Part shown: positions 17,151 to 23,963 of the stretch, in pieces | How positions within the stretch are numbered: position 1 is the first letter of the stretch | Layout: every line of letters begins with the position of its first letter | NCBI GenBank assembly: GCA_022843605.1 | Contig: JALHNI010000048.1 | Span: 1 to 40,000 of the forward strand | Direction of reading: 5' to 3' | Length of the DNA: 40,000 bases | From: Bryobacter sp. | GTDB lineage: Bacteria > Acidobacteriota > Terriglobia > Bryobacterales > Bryobacteraceae | Program-made: the position numbers and the translations under genes | The notes under the pieces: model-generated | Told to the model about the DNA's origin: nothing | Database searches by the model: none | Seen by the model: the letters and a program-made list of their open reading frames with translations, nothing else

Positions 17151-17480
17151 ATGTTGTCCTCCCCCAACACTCCGGTCATTCGGCGCCTCGGCTACAGTAC
17201 TTTTGCTTTGGTCGCTTTTGCGTTCGTGCTTCTGTTTTTCAAGGGCCCGCAAGGACTGCCGGCGTTCCAGAAAAAGTGGGCGAACGTCCAGGCGGGCGAA
17301 AAGGCCAATGCCGATTTACGGCGTGAGATTGAGGAGATGAAGGCTCGCAATCATCGGCTTCGCACGGATCAGGAAGAGATCAAAGTGGCGATCCGCGAGG
17401 AGTTGGGGAAACAAGGTAAGGGCGAGTTGACCCTGAAGCTTCCCGAGAAGGCGAAGAAGTCCAAGCCGGTTACCGAGTAA
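17151..17480 (+). CDS. septum formation initiator (FtsB/DivIC-like)
   Basis: A 109-residue bitopic membrane protein. A short cytoplasmic tail is followed by one membrane helix (about residues 13-32, GYSTFALVAFAFVLLFF), a KGPQGL segment, and a coiled coil with heptads (about 42-85, KANADLRREIEEMKARN). This is the standard FtsB/DivIC layout; such proteins form a complex with FtsL and FtsQ/DivIB at the division site. The tail is Lys-rich. The ATG at 17151 was chosen over the open frame upstream because it precedes the natural N-terminus, follows an AAAAGG, and lies next to a TATAAA box. The gene is alone, divergent from the MFS gene. Confidence in the family is good, but small coiled-coil proteins can mislead. 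Confidence 0.82.
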   Translation: MLSSPNTPVIRRLGYSTFALVAFAFVLLFFKGPQGLPAFQKKWANVQAGEKANADLRREIEEMKARNHRLRTDQEEIKVAIREELGKQGKGELTLKLPEKAKKSKPVTE

Positions 17481-17740
17481 CGTCTCTCGCGTATGCTCCT
17501 GGGTGTTGCGGTCTTGGAGGCAGTGAGCATGGCGGCGAGCGCGTGGTACTTTTCTTCGGCCTACCGCCTCCTCCGGTGATCGTCCAAGCCCGGTTCGAAA
17601 CCCGCGCCGCACCTGTGGCAACCTTCCGGCGCTCGATCCGGGTCTGAAGCGCGACAAGATCCTGCCGCGGCTGCGTTAGGTGCTGGTGCGGCCCGAGGCG
17701 AAGTTGGACTTTGAGGCGTCGGCCCGGAACGAAGAGAGCA
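17481..17740. other. 260-bp region without intact gene, possible decayed coding sequence
   Basis: No complete frame is convincing. On the plus strand one frame (about 17613-17748) reads as plausible protein, NLPALDPGLKRDKILPRLR, stop, VLVRPEAKLDFEASARNEES, interrupted by a single TAG near 17679. This may be the remnant of a gene lost at the junction with the toxin-antitoxin module. I do not recognise the protein. No hairpin terminator is seen after the FtsB-like gene. Confidence 0.35.
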
Positions 17741-18078
17741 TTAGAGCGCCAATGTCGCGCGCATCGCCACGTCGAGTTCAGTCATGTCCGTAACCCGCCC
17801 GACAACCCGATCGATCTCGGAATTTCGGATGGTAGCGAGTTGTCCGTCATGACGATTGAATCCATCATCAATCCATTCTGGCTGTTGGCAGGTAGGACAA
17901 GCTGGCTTGGATGTCCTGCTCGCGCTGCATTGCTAGTGATTATGGCAACAATTGTCTGGTCTAGTTCGGTGTGCAGTTGGTTCGCTTTGCCTACCAAGGC
18001 GGGGCGCCTTTTGTACGTTCGCAAGTCCGAATTTGGAAACAGGAGGAGGACGACGTCACCTCGGTGGCAGGTTGTCAT
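17741..18078 (-). pseudogene. MazF/PemK-like toxin, frameshifted near its C-terminus
   Basis: Type II toxin of the MazF/PemK endoribonuclease family. As it stands the frame gives 98 residues, with the family segments RGDVVLLLFPNSD, YKRRPALV, IVAIITSN and DSIVMTDN, and then switches to SLPSEIPRSIGLSGG and stops at 17782. Shifting the frame by one base right after MTDN restores LATIRNSEIDRVVGRV and TDMTELDVAMRATLAL, ending at a TAA at 17741. This is the expected family C-terminus and gives 112 residues, the usual length. The simplest explanation is one C lost in AACCTC around 17838-17839. It follows the antitoxin gene with a 23-nt overlap. Either the toxin is inactivated or the deletion is a sequencing error. 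Confidence 0.85.
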
Positions 18079-18304
18079 AGGCGCTCATCTCTGGACGGTC
18101 CCAATCCTCGGAGAACGCTGCGAGGCGATGGCGGAGATCGGCGGCTTGAGCTTCACTGATTCCCTTTTCGCGAAGGTCTGGCTGTGGTACCCAAGTTACG
18201 ATGACTCTGGAACCTTCAGGCTCGGCGATGGGCTCCGCCAACTCGACCTTGCCATTGCGGTAGATTCCTTCAACCGACTTGACCATACGCCCTTTATGGC
18301 TCAT
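18056..18304 (-). CDS. antitoxin of the MazF/PemK-like module
   Basis: An 82-residue protein with the N-terminal pattern VKSVEGIYRNGKVELAEP and EGSRVIVTWVP, typical of small beta-barrel antitoxins (DUF104/AF2212-like and relatives), and a C-terminal helix with AFSEDWDRPEMSAYDNL that would bind the toxin. It overlaps the toxin start by 23 nt, the classical arrangement. The first ATG overlaps the stop of the phosphohexomutase gene as ATGA; a second ATG at residue 7 (18286) follows AAAGGG and is an equally good start. The frame is intact although its toxin is frameshifted. Confidence 0.8.
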   Translation of the reverse strand: MSHKGRMVKSVEGIYRNGKVELAEPIAEPEGSRVIVTWVPQPDLREKGISEAQAADLRHRLAAFSEDWDRPEMSAYDNLPPR

Positions 18305-19665
18305 CTTGCCGTGAGCAACGCCTCCACCGCGGACTGCAACTGCTCGGCGCGTGCCACCGTCGTAGCTTCGGCGGCGATGCGGAGGAGCGGTTCGGTGTTC
18401 GAAGCACGCACGTGGATCCAGCCGTCAGCGAAGCTCAGCTTCAAGCCGTCGGAACGGTTGCATTCGGCGTCGGGATAGGCGGCTTCAAGCGACTGCATCA
18501 ATGGGCCGAGTCGACCATGCTCGAACTTCACTTTGCTGCCGCGGCGGTGGAAGGCCGGCAGGGCGGCGACGCGTTCGGAGACCGTGCCCGGCGAACTGGC
18601 TAAACGATTCAGCAGGAAAGCCATCCCGGTGTAGCTGTCGCGGCAGAGGTGGACGGCCGGGAAAATGACGCCGCCGTTGGAGCCTTCGCCGCCGATGGCT
18701 GTGTGGACACTTTGCATCCCTTCGACGACGTTCGCCTCGCCGACCGGCGTGCGGAAGACGCGGCGGCCGTGCCGCTGGGCAACGGCGTCGATGACGGAGG
18801 ACGTGGTGAGATTGACGACGACGTCGCCTTCGACTCGTTCGAGCGCGGCATCGGCGACCAGCGCGAGCACGTCATCGTTGTCGATGACGACGCCGGTTTC
18901 GTCGCAGACGGCGAGGCGGTCGCCGTCGGGATCCTGACCGAAGCCGATCTGGCAGCCTTCGCGGCGGACGAGCGCGGCGAGTTCGCCCAGCGTGTCGGGG
19001 CGCGGTTCCGCTTCGCGGGGGAAGATCTGGGTGGGGTCCACCGACATGGCGTGCAGTTCGCAGCCCAGCACGTCGCGCAGGAAATGCACGGACATCTCGG
19101 AACCGGCGCCGTTCACGCCGTCCAGCGCGACCCGAAAGCGGCGCGAGCGGATGAGATCGGCGTCGATGTGTTTGAGGACGCGCTCAAGATGCAGGGCCAT
19201 CGGTCGAGCGGAGTGCACCTGGACGCCACGCATCTCTTCGTTCGTGGCCTGGTAGAAATCGCTTTGGTGGTAAAGGTCGAGCAGTTCGGCGCGTTCGTAG
19301 TGATTGAAAAACAGCCCGGCGTGATTGAAGAGCTTCAGGGCGTTGTACTCGGGCGGATTGTGGGAAGCGGTGAGCGCGATGCCACCCGCGGCGCCGATCG
19401 CCGCCACATACATCTGGATGGTGGGCGTGGGAAGCACGCCGACCTGGATCACTTCGCAGCCGGCCGCGAGCAGTCCGGCGGTGACCGCGTTCTCGAGCAT
19501 TTCGCCGCTGGTGCGCGTATCACGGCCCAGAACAACGCGGCCCTTATCGACGTAGGTGCCGAAGGCTTGGGCGAACTCGCAGGCGAGGCCAGGAGTAAGA
19601 AAACCGCCGACGACGCCGCGGATGCCGGAGACACCGATTTTGAGTAGATGTTCGCGCTTCGACAT
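18301..19665 (-). CDS. phosphohexomutase (GlmM/ManB type), canonical paralogue
   Basis: A 454-residue alpha-D-phosphohexomutase, which interconverts hexose 1- and 6-phosphates for cell wall or polysaccharide precursors. All four signature loops are canonical: the phosphoserine loop TASHNPPEYN (S101), the metal loop DPDGDR (D245, D247, D249), the sugar loop GGEGSNGG and the phosphate loop RASNTEPLLRI. Substrate could be glucosamine-, mannose- or glucose-phosphate; motif inspection does not separate them. The open frame extends 40 codons upstream, but that stretch lies in the neighbouring gene; the ATG at 19665 shares one base with the neighbour's stop (TAATG), so I take it as the start. It directly follows a divergent paralogue. 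Confidence 0.94.
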   Translation of the reverse strand: MSKREHLLKIGVSGIRGVVGGFLTPGLACEFAQAFGTYVDKGRVVLGRDTRTSGEMLENAVTAGLLAAGCEVIQVGVLPTPTIQMYVAAIGAAGGIALTASHNPPEYNALKLFNHAGLFFNHYERAELLDLYHQSDFYQATNEEMRGVQVHSARPMALHLERVLKHIDADLIRSRRFRVALDGVNGAGSEMSVHFLRDVLGCELHAMSVDPTQIFPREAEPRPDTLGELAALVRREGCQIGFGQDPDGDRLAVCDETGVVIDNDDVLALVADAALERVEGDVVVNLTTSSVIDAVAQRHGRRVFRTPVGEANVVEGMQSVHTAIGGEGSNGGVIFPAVHLCRDSYTGMAFLLNRLASSPGTVSERVAALPAFHRRGSKVKFEHGRLGPLMQSLEAAYPDAECNRSDGLKLSFADGWIHVRASNTEPLLRIAAEATTVARAEQLQSAVEALLTAR

Positions 19666-21035
19666 TAGGCGAGCCTCCGCACTTGTTCCATCAGGCCGTC
19701 GAAAAGTGCCTGGGGTGCTTCGCCTCGCGATTCGCAGATGACGCGCACTAGCGGCTCGGTCTGGGAGACGCGGACGTGGAACCAATGATCATGCCAGTCG
19801 ACGCGCAGGCCGTCGAGCGTGTTGGCGCGGCCCTCCTGCCCGAAGGCTTCGCGAAGTTCGCTGTAGAGCTGGGGAATGCGCATTTGCTTGAGGGGGACTT
19901 CGCCTTTCAGCATTTCGTATTTCGGGAAGCCGGCGACGATTTCGTGCAGAGCCTGGCCGCGGTCCGCCATGATGGTGAGGATCATCAGCATGGCGGCAAT
20001 GCCGTCGTAGACAAAGCGGAACTGGGGCAGCATGACGGCGCCGGTGCCTTCGCCAGCGACGGCGATTTGATCTGGCAGGTAGCCGCTGAGGGCGTCAATG
20101 GCCGCCTGCCGGCCCACCGGCACGCGGACCACTTCGCCGCCTCGCTGCCGGGCCACTTCGTCCACCAGCGCGGTGGTGGAGAGGTTGGTGAGGACGATCC
20201 GTCCGGGCATGCGGGCGAGTTGGCCATCGGCTACCAGGGGCAGGATGAGCTCTTCGCTGAGCGCTTCGCCTTGGGCGGTGGCGCAGGCGATGCGGTCGGC
20301 GTCGGCGTCGAAGAGGAAGCCGGCGTCCGCGCCGAGGGGCTGAATCAGCGGGCCGAGTTGGGAACCCACCATGCGGGCGCTGGTTTCGGGTTCGTGGGCG
20401 AACGCTTTGCCTTCCAGGCGAGAGTTGATCAGGATGAGCGGCCAGTGGAAGCGATCGCGCACGCGTTCGAGAATGGTCGACGAGGTACCGTTGCAGCAGT
20501 CGACGACGATGCGAAAGTGCCTCAGCTTTTCGAAGTCGAAGACCTCGGCGAGTTCGTCCAGATAGGTCTTGAGGGCGTCAGTGGACTTTGAGAGCTTGCC
20601 AATGTGGTTCCACTCGACGAAGTCGAACTTCTTGAGGTGGTAAATGTCGAGCAATTCGCCGGCTTCGCTAGAGGCCAGGTACGTGCCTCCAGGCCCCAGA
20701 AATTTGAGGGCGTTCCATTCGGCCGCATTGTGGCTGGCGCCCAGCGAGATGCCTCCGGCAGCGTTCAAGCGGCGGATGGAATGCTGCAGGACCGGGGTTG
20801 AGACGATGCCGAGGTCGATGACGTCGCGGCCGCAGGCCAGCAAGGCGGAGACGGCCGCGGGAAGCAGCATCTGGCCGCTGGATCGCGGGTCTCGGCCGAT
20901 GAGGACGGGGCCGTCGGTCGCCAGCAGGGTGCCGAAGGCGGCGGCAAAGTCCAGCGCGTGGGTGACGGTAAGTCCGGGGCCGACGATTCCGCGCACCCCG
21001 ACCGGAGAAATTCGCAGCGCTTTCGCTCTATGCAT
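19665..21035 (-). CDS. divergent phosphohexomutase paralogue with altered active-site loops
   Basis: A 456-residue protein collinear with the downstream phosphohexomutase, so the two are a tandem pair. Its loops differ from the canonical ones: GASHNAAEWN keeps the phosphoserine (S101) but loses the prolines; the metal loop is DADADR (D243, D245, D247 kept, the P and G replaced); the sugar loop is AGEGTGAVML instead of GEGSNGG; the phosphate loop is RVSQTEPLVRV. The catalytic serine and metal ligands remain, so it is probably active, but the sugar specificity is likely different. It is first of the pair and overlaps the next gene by one base, which makes stoichiometric expression likely. The upstream neighbour is an XRE antitoxin gene, reading the same way. 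Confidence 0.9.
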   Translation of the reverse strand: MHRAKALRISPVGVRGIVGPGLTVTHALDFAAAFGTLLATDGPVLIGRDPRSSGQMLLPAAVSALLACGRDVIDLGIVSTPVLQHSIRRLNAAGGISLGASHNAAEWNALKFLGPGGTYLASSEAGELLDIYHLKKFDFVEWNHIGKLSKSTDALKTYLDELAEVFDFEKLRHFRIVVDCCNGTSSTILERVRDRFHWPLILINSRLEGKAFAHEPETSARMVGSQLGPLIQPLGADAGFLFDADADRIACATAQGEALSEELILPLVADGQLARMPGRIVLTNLSTTALVDEVARQRGGEVVRVPVGRQAAIDALSGYLPDQIAVAGEGTGAVMLPQFRFVYDGIAAMLMILTIMADRGQALHEIVAGFPKYEMLKGEVPLKQMRIPQLYSELREAFGQEGRANTLDGLRVDWHDHWFHVRVSQTEPLVRVICESRGEAPQALFDGLMEQVRRLA

Positions 21036-21100
21036 CTTCTTCCAGTATGCCAGCGCTTCATGCGGTGGCGGCTATCTTGCGGGACGGCAGGCGAATCTCG

Positions 21101-21433
21101 TTATGCCGCGCGATCCGGTTCCGCGCGCCGGATCCACTTGGCAATCTCGGTGGCGGTAGCTCCGATATTCAGGAGTGAGCGCATCATGAGGTCGAGGGAG
21201 ACAGAACGGTCGGCGGCTTCTATTTTGGCTACGCGTGATTGGCTGGATCCCAAGCGGTCAGCCAAGGCGGCCTGCATTAGGCCCTTTCGTTCTCGAAGCT
21301 CACGAACCCCGGTGGCGAGGGCCAGCTTCAGGTCAAGAAACCGGGCCTCTTCTTCAGTGAGTTCCAGAAACTGAGCGGCGTCGCCGGCCACCCAACCCGC
21401 CTCTTCCAAACGCTTCTTCTTGGCACTAGTCAT
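21101..21433 (-). CDS. XRE-family antitoxin (HigA-like)
   Basis: A 110-residue DNA-binding protein. A helix-turn-helix is clear at about residues 48-72 (RERKGLMQAALADRLGSSQ then SRVAKIEAADRSVSLD), and the sequence before it, LTEEEARFLDLKLALATG, is typical of HigA antitoxins encoded downstream of HigB/Gp49-type toxins. Its ATG overlaps the stop of the toxin remnant as ATGA, the arrangement expected for higBA. It may still autoregulate, or may act as an orphan regulator, now that the toxin is degraded. The tandem phosphohexomutases follow 65 nt downstream in the same direction. Confidence 0.85.
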   Translation of the reverse strand: MTSAKKKRLEEAGWVAGDAAQFLELTEEEARFLDLKLALATGVRELRERKGLMQAALADRLGSSQSRVAKIEAADRSVSLDLMMRSLLNIGATATEIAKWIRRAEPDRAA

Positions 21434-21640
21434 TCCTGCTCCTTTTGTTTCGCCGCCTTCGAGTACGCCGCGAGTCGTTTCCGGCAGACTTCTAGAGTTT
21501 GAATCGGAGTTGTTTAGGTTTTCTTATTGAATACTTCGAGGATGACGATAACATCCTCGGCGAGAAAGTACACAATCCGCCAAATACTGTTCGCGATCTG
21601 AAACCTGCAATCTATTACCTTGCTTGCCGATCCATGACAT
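21430..21640 (-). pseudogene. degraded HigB/Gp49-like toxin remnant
   Basis: Directly upstream of the HigA-like gene, the minus strand encodes pieces of a HigB-type toxin. One frame reads FQIANSIWRIVYFLAED, VIVILEVFNKKT, stop (21514-21516), TTPIQTLEVCRKRLAAY, and ends at a TGA overlapping the antitoxin ATG. This matches the family pattern WRI-Y-D-IVI-EVF-KKTQ-TP-CRRRL, with TAA where CAA (Gln) is expected. The preceding part, MSWIGKQGNRLQ, which matches the family MPSIG segment, is in another frame; the shift lies near 21604. Roughly the first 40-50 residues are absent. The toxin is therefore inactivated by at least three lesions. No ordinary ORF prediction would show it. Confidence 0.75.
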
Positions 21641-21696
21641 GACGCCATCCTTAATAAACATGCCAGCACAATTCCCGGGTTACGCTAGAAGCAAGC

Positions 21697-22551
21697 ATGA
21701 AATTCTTGAGTCTGCTGTGCGTTGTGGCGGGGACGGCTTGGACGCAGGTGCCTCCGGTACCGGATTGGGTATCGGTGGAGGCGAACATCGCTTACGATGC
21801 TTCGCCGGAGACCAGGGTCGACATTCTGAAGCCGAAGTCCGCCACAGGAAAGCGGCCCGGGGTTCTGTTCATCCATGGCGGTGGCTGGGTCGGCGGGAAG
21901 AAGGAGAATGTCGTTGCGAACTTCTGCCTGCCGTATCTACAGAAGGGTTTCGTCGTGGCCAATGTGGAGTACCGGTTGGCCCAGAGAGCGCTGGCGCCGG
22001 CCGCGATCACCGATGTGCTCAAGGCCGCCGAGTGGTTCCAGAAGAATGCCGACAAGTACGGCGTCGACCCCAAGAAGATCATCGTCTCCGGCGACTCGGC
22101 CGGCGGACACCTGGCCCTGATGGTGGGCATGACGCCCAAGAATGCGAACCTGGGGCGGCCGGCGAAGGTGGCGGCAGTGGTGAATTTCTATGGCATCACC
22201 GACGTGATGGACGTGCTCGAAGGCCCGAACATGAAGCAGTATGCGGTGACCTGGATCCCGGACAGCATGACGGACCGGCGCGAACTCGCGCGCAAGGTAT
22301 CGCCGCAGAACTACGTGCGGAAGAAACTGCCGCCCAGCCTGACAATCCACGGCGGCGAGGATCCGACGGTGCCTTATGAACATGGCGTCACCTTGGTGAA
22401 GATGATGCGCGACATGGGCAATGACGCTGAACTCTACAGCGTGCCGAAGGGCAAGCACGGTGACTTCTTGAGAGATCCGGCCGAGGGTCCGGCAGCATGG
22501 AATGCGATTTGGGAATTTCTGGGCCGTCGCGGCCTCATGCCCCCCGGATAA
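21697..22551 (+). CDS. secreted alpha/beta hydrolase (carboxylesterase type)
   Basis: A 284-residue exported esterase/lipase-like hydrolase. Residues 1-17 are a Sec signal peptide (MKFLSLLCVVAGTAWTQ). The oxyanion motif is H60-G-G-G-W, the nucleophile S134 lies in SGDSAGGHLA, and the acid and histidine of the triad are D222 in GGEDPTVPY and H254 in KGKHGDF. This is the hormone-sensitive-lipase/BD-FAE-like arrangement, consistent with deacetylation of sugars or other short esters. It is convergent with the DegT gene and their 3' ends overlap by 17 nt. A TACGCT box lies 10 nt upstream of the ATG. The region upstream is the toxin remnant on the other strand. Confidence 0.93.
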   Translation: MKFLSLLCVVAGTAWTQVPPVPDWVSVEANIAYDASPETRVDILKPKSATGKRPGVLFIHGGGWVGGKKENVVANFCLPYLQKGFVVANVEYRLAQRALAPAAITDVLKAAEWFQKNADKYGVDPKKIIVSGDSAGGHLALMVGMTPKNANLGRPAKVAAVVNFYGITDVMDVLEGPNMKQYAVTWIPDSMTDRRELARKVSPQNYVRKKLPPSLTIHGGEDPTVPYEHGVTLVKMMRDMGNDAELYSVPKGKHGDFLRDPAEGPAAWNAIWEFLGRRGLMPPG

Positions 22552-23650
22552 CCTCGGCGACCGTGCGAATGGTATCGTCGTCGGCCATCAGCACGCGGTG
22601 GGGCAGCCAGAAGGCGTCCTCCACGTAGGCTTCGCTATTGGGGCAGGGCAGGATGCGGCAGCCGCCTTCGCGATAGAGCGGGTTGCCGTAAAGGGGATGC
22701 GGATAAAACGGCGTGCAGGGAACGCCATTGGCTTGTAGACGGCGGTGAAAGTCGTTGCGTGTGTGGCCGTAGCGAGCGGCATCAATGCGGCCAGGGAGCA
22801 GATAGTGCGAATGGACGTTAATCTCCTTGGGGACGTGCTGCCAGACGAGGCCAGGGACATCGGCCGTTAACTCGCGCAGCAGCCGTTCGGCGCGTTGGCG
22901 CTGGAGAATCTGCGCAGGCAGTCGCTCGAATTGTGCGGTAAGCACGGCCGCTTGCAGGGCGGTGAGGCGAAAGTTCGTGCCGAGAGAATAGTGATGGAAA
23001 GCGGAGACGCCATCGGCGCGGCGGCCCTGGTTTGAGAACTCCCGGAAGCGCGCGGCGAGCCCAGCGTCGTTCGTTACGACCGCGCCGCCTTCGCCGGCCG
23101 TCAGCACCTTGCCGTTTTGAAAGCTAAAGGAGCCCCAACGGCCAAAGCTGCCGGCGCGTTGGCCGCGCCACTCAGCGCCTTGCGCGTGGGCGGCGTCTTC
23201 ATACAGGGCGAGACCGTGGCGCCGGCAGATGTCGAGCAAAGCGTCGACGTTGGCCAGCGGTCCGCCGAAATGCACGGCGACAATTGCCTTGGTCCGAGGG
23301 CCGATCGCTTCTTCGACGCGGGCGGGGTCCATGTTGAAGCTGCAGGCCTCAATGTCGACGAAGACGGGCGTGGCACCGACGCGCGAGATCGCTGTGGCCG
23401 TGGACACGAAGGAAATCGCAGGGACGATCACCTCGTCGCCAGGCCCCAGACCTTCGACGGCAAAAGCCATTTCGAGCGACACGGTGCCGTTGGCAACCGC
23501 TACTCCATGCGCGCAGCCCTGGAACTTGGCGAACTTGCTCTCGAATTCGGCCACGATCGGATGAAATCCGCCCCACTGTGTCGAGGCGAGCACTTCACGA
23601 AGCAGGTCAATCTCGCGATCTCCTGCGACCGGCCAGTCGGGTATCTGCAT
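22535..23650 (-). CDS. DegT/DnrJ/EryC1/StrS-family aminotransferase
   Basis: A 372-residue PLP-dependent aminotransferase of the group that makes amino sugars and aminocyclitols. The PLP lysine is K181 in SFQNGKVLTAGEGGA, with D152 in YEDAAHAQGA and the N-terminal signature GDEVIVPAISFVST. The frame runs 84 codons further upstream, but that extension lies over the divergent small gene; the ATG at 23650 gives a normal N-terminus (MQIPDWPVAGDREIDLL). Only 15 nt separate it from the divergent 92-residue gene. The substrate is likely a nucleotide-linked or free keto-sugar or cyclitol. The HpnJ gene nearby makes a cyclitol-ether hopanoid link conceivable, but this is speculative. Confidence 0.92.
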   Translation of the reverse strand: MQIPDWPVAGDREIDLLREVLASTQWGGFHPIVAEFESKFAKFQGCAHGVAVANGTVSLEMAFAVEGLGPGDEVIVPAISFVSTATAISRVGATPVFVDIEACSFNMDPARVEEAIGPRTKAIVAVHFGGPLANVDALLDICRRHGLALYEDAAHAQGAEWRGQRAGSFGRWGSFSFQNGKVLTAGEGGAVVTNDAGLAARFREFSNQGRRADGVSAFHHYSLGTNFRLTALQAAVLTAQFERLPAQILQRQRAERLLRELTADVPGLVWQHVPKEINVHSHYLLPGRIDAARYGHTRNDFHRRLQANGVPCTPFYPHPLYGNPLYREGGCRILPCPNSEAYVEDAFWLPHRVLMADDDTIRTVAEVIRGA

Positions 23651-23665
23651 CCTATCTTCTAGGAT

Positions 23666-23944
23666 ATGTCTGTCTACCGTGAGCGCGCCGAGGAACTGGA
23701 ACGTTTCGAATTTCAAATGGGGTTCGAGAGGGGAAGGCTCGCGGTGACGCTCGACATGCTCACCGACGCGATGGCGCTGGTGGGCCAGCACGGCGTCTAC
23801 TGCCAAAGCGCCCGGCAGGCTGGCAAACCGGCGATGGATATCCAGTTGGTGATGAAATTGCTTGGCGATTCTAAAGAGCTGATGATTACCGTGATGGAAC
23901 AACTAAAGGCTGCCCGCCGCGCACCCAGCGACGGCAACAGCTAA
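23666..23944 (+). CDS. 92-residue protein of unknown function
   Basis: A small soluble protein, mostly helical by appearance (RERAEELERFEFQMGFERG; LVMKLLGDSKELMITVMEQL). It has no signal, membrane segment or recognisable motif. It lies between the divergent DegT gene (15 nt) and hpnJ (19 nt downstream, same direction), so it may be cotranscribed with hpnJ. I do not recognise it. Coding status rests on its length, its fit in the gap and its balanced composition. Confidence 0.65.
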   Translation: MSVYRERAEELERFEFQMGFERGRLAVTLDMLTDAMALVGQHGVYCQSARQAGKPAMDIQLVMKLLGDSKELMITVMEQLKAARRAPSDGNS

Positions 23945-23963
23945 ACTGAAAGAGTCCCAAACT

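Noticed and set aside
17590..17620. GGTTCGAAACC, resembling a tRNA T-arm
   Set aside because: The flanks do not pair to a 5-bp stem with a 7-nt loop, and no acceptor or anticodon arm can be drawn.
18649..19647. A 332-codon open frame antisense to the phosphohexomutase gene
   Set aside because: The sense strand carries a complete enzyme with all signature loops; the antisense product is Gly/Asp/Ala/Val-rich without recognisable structure.
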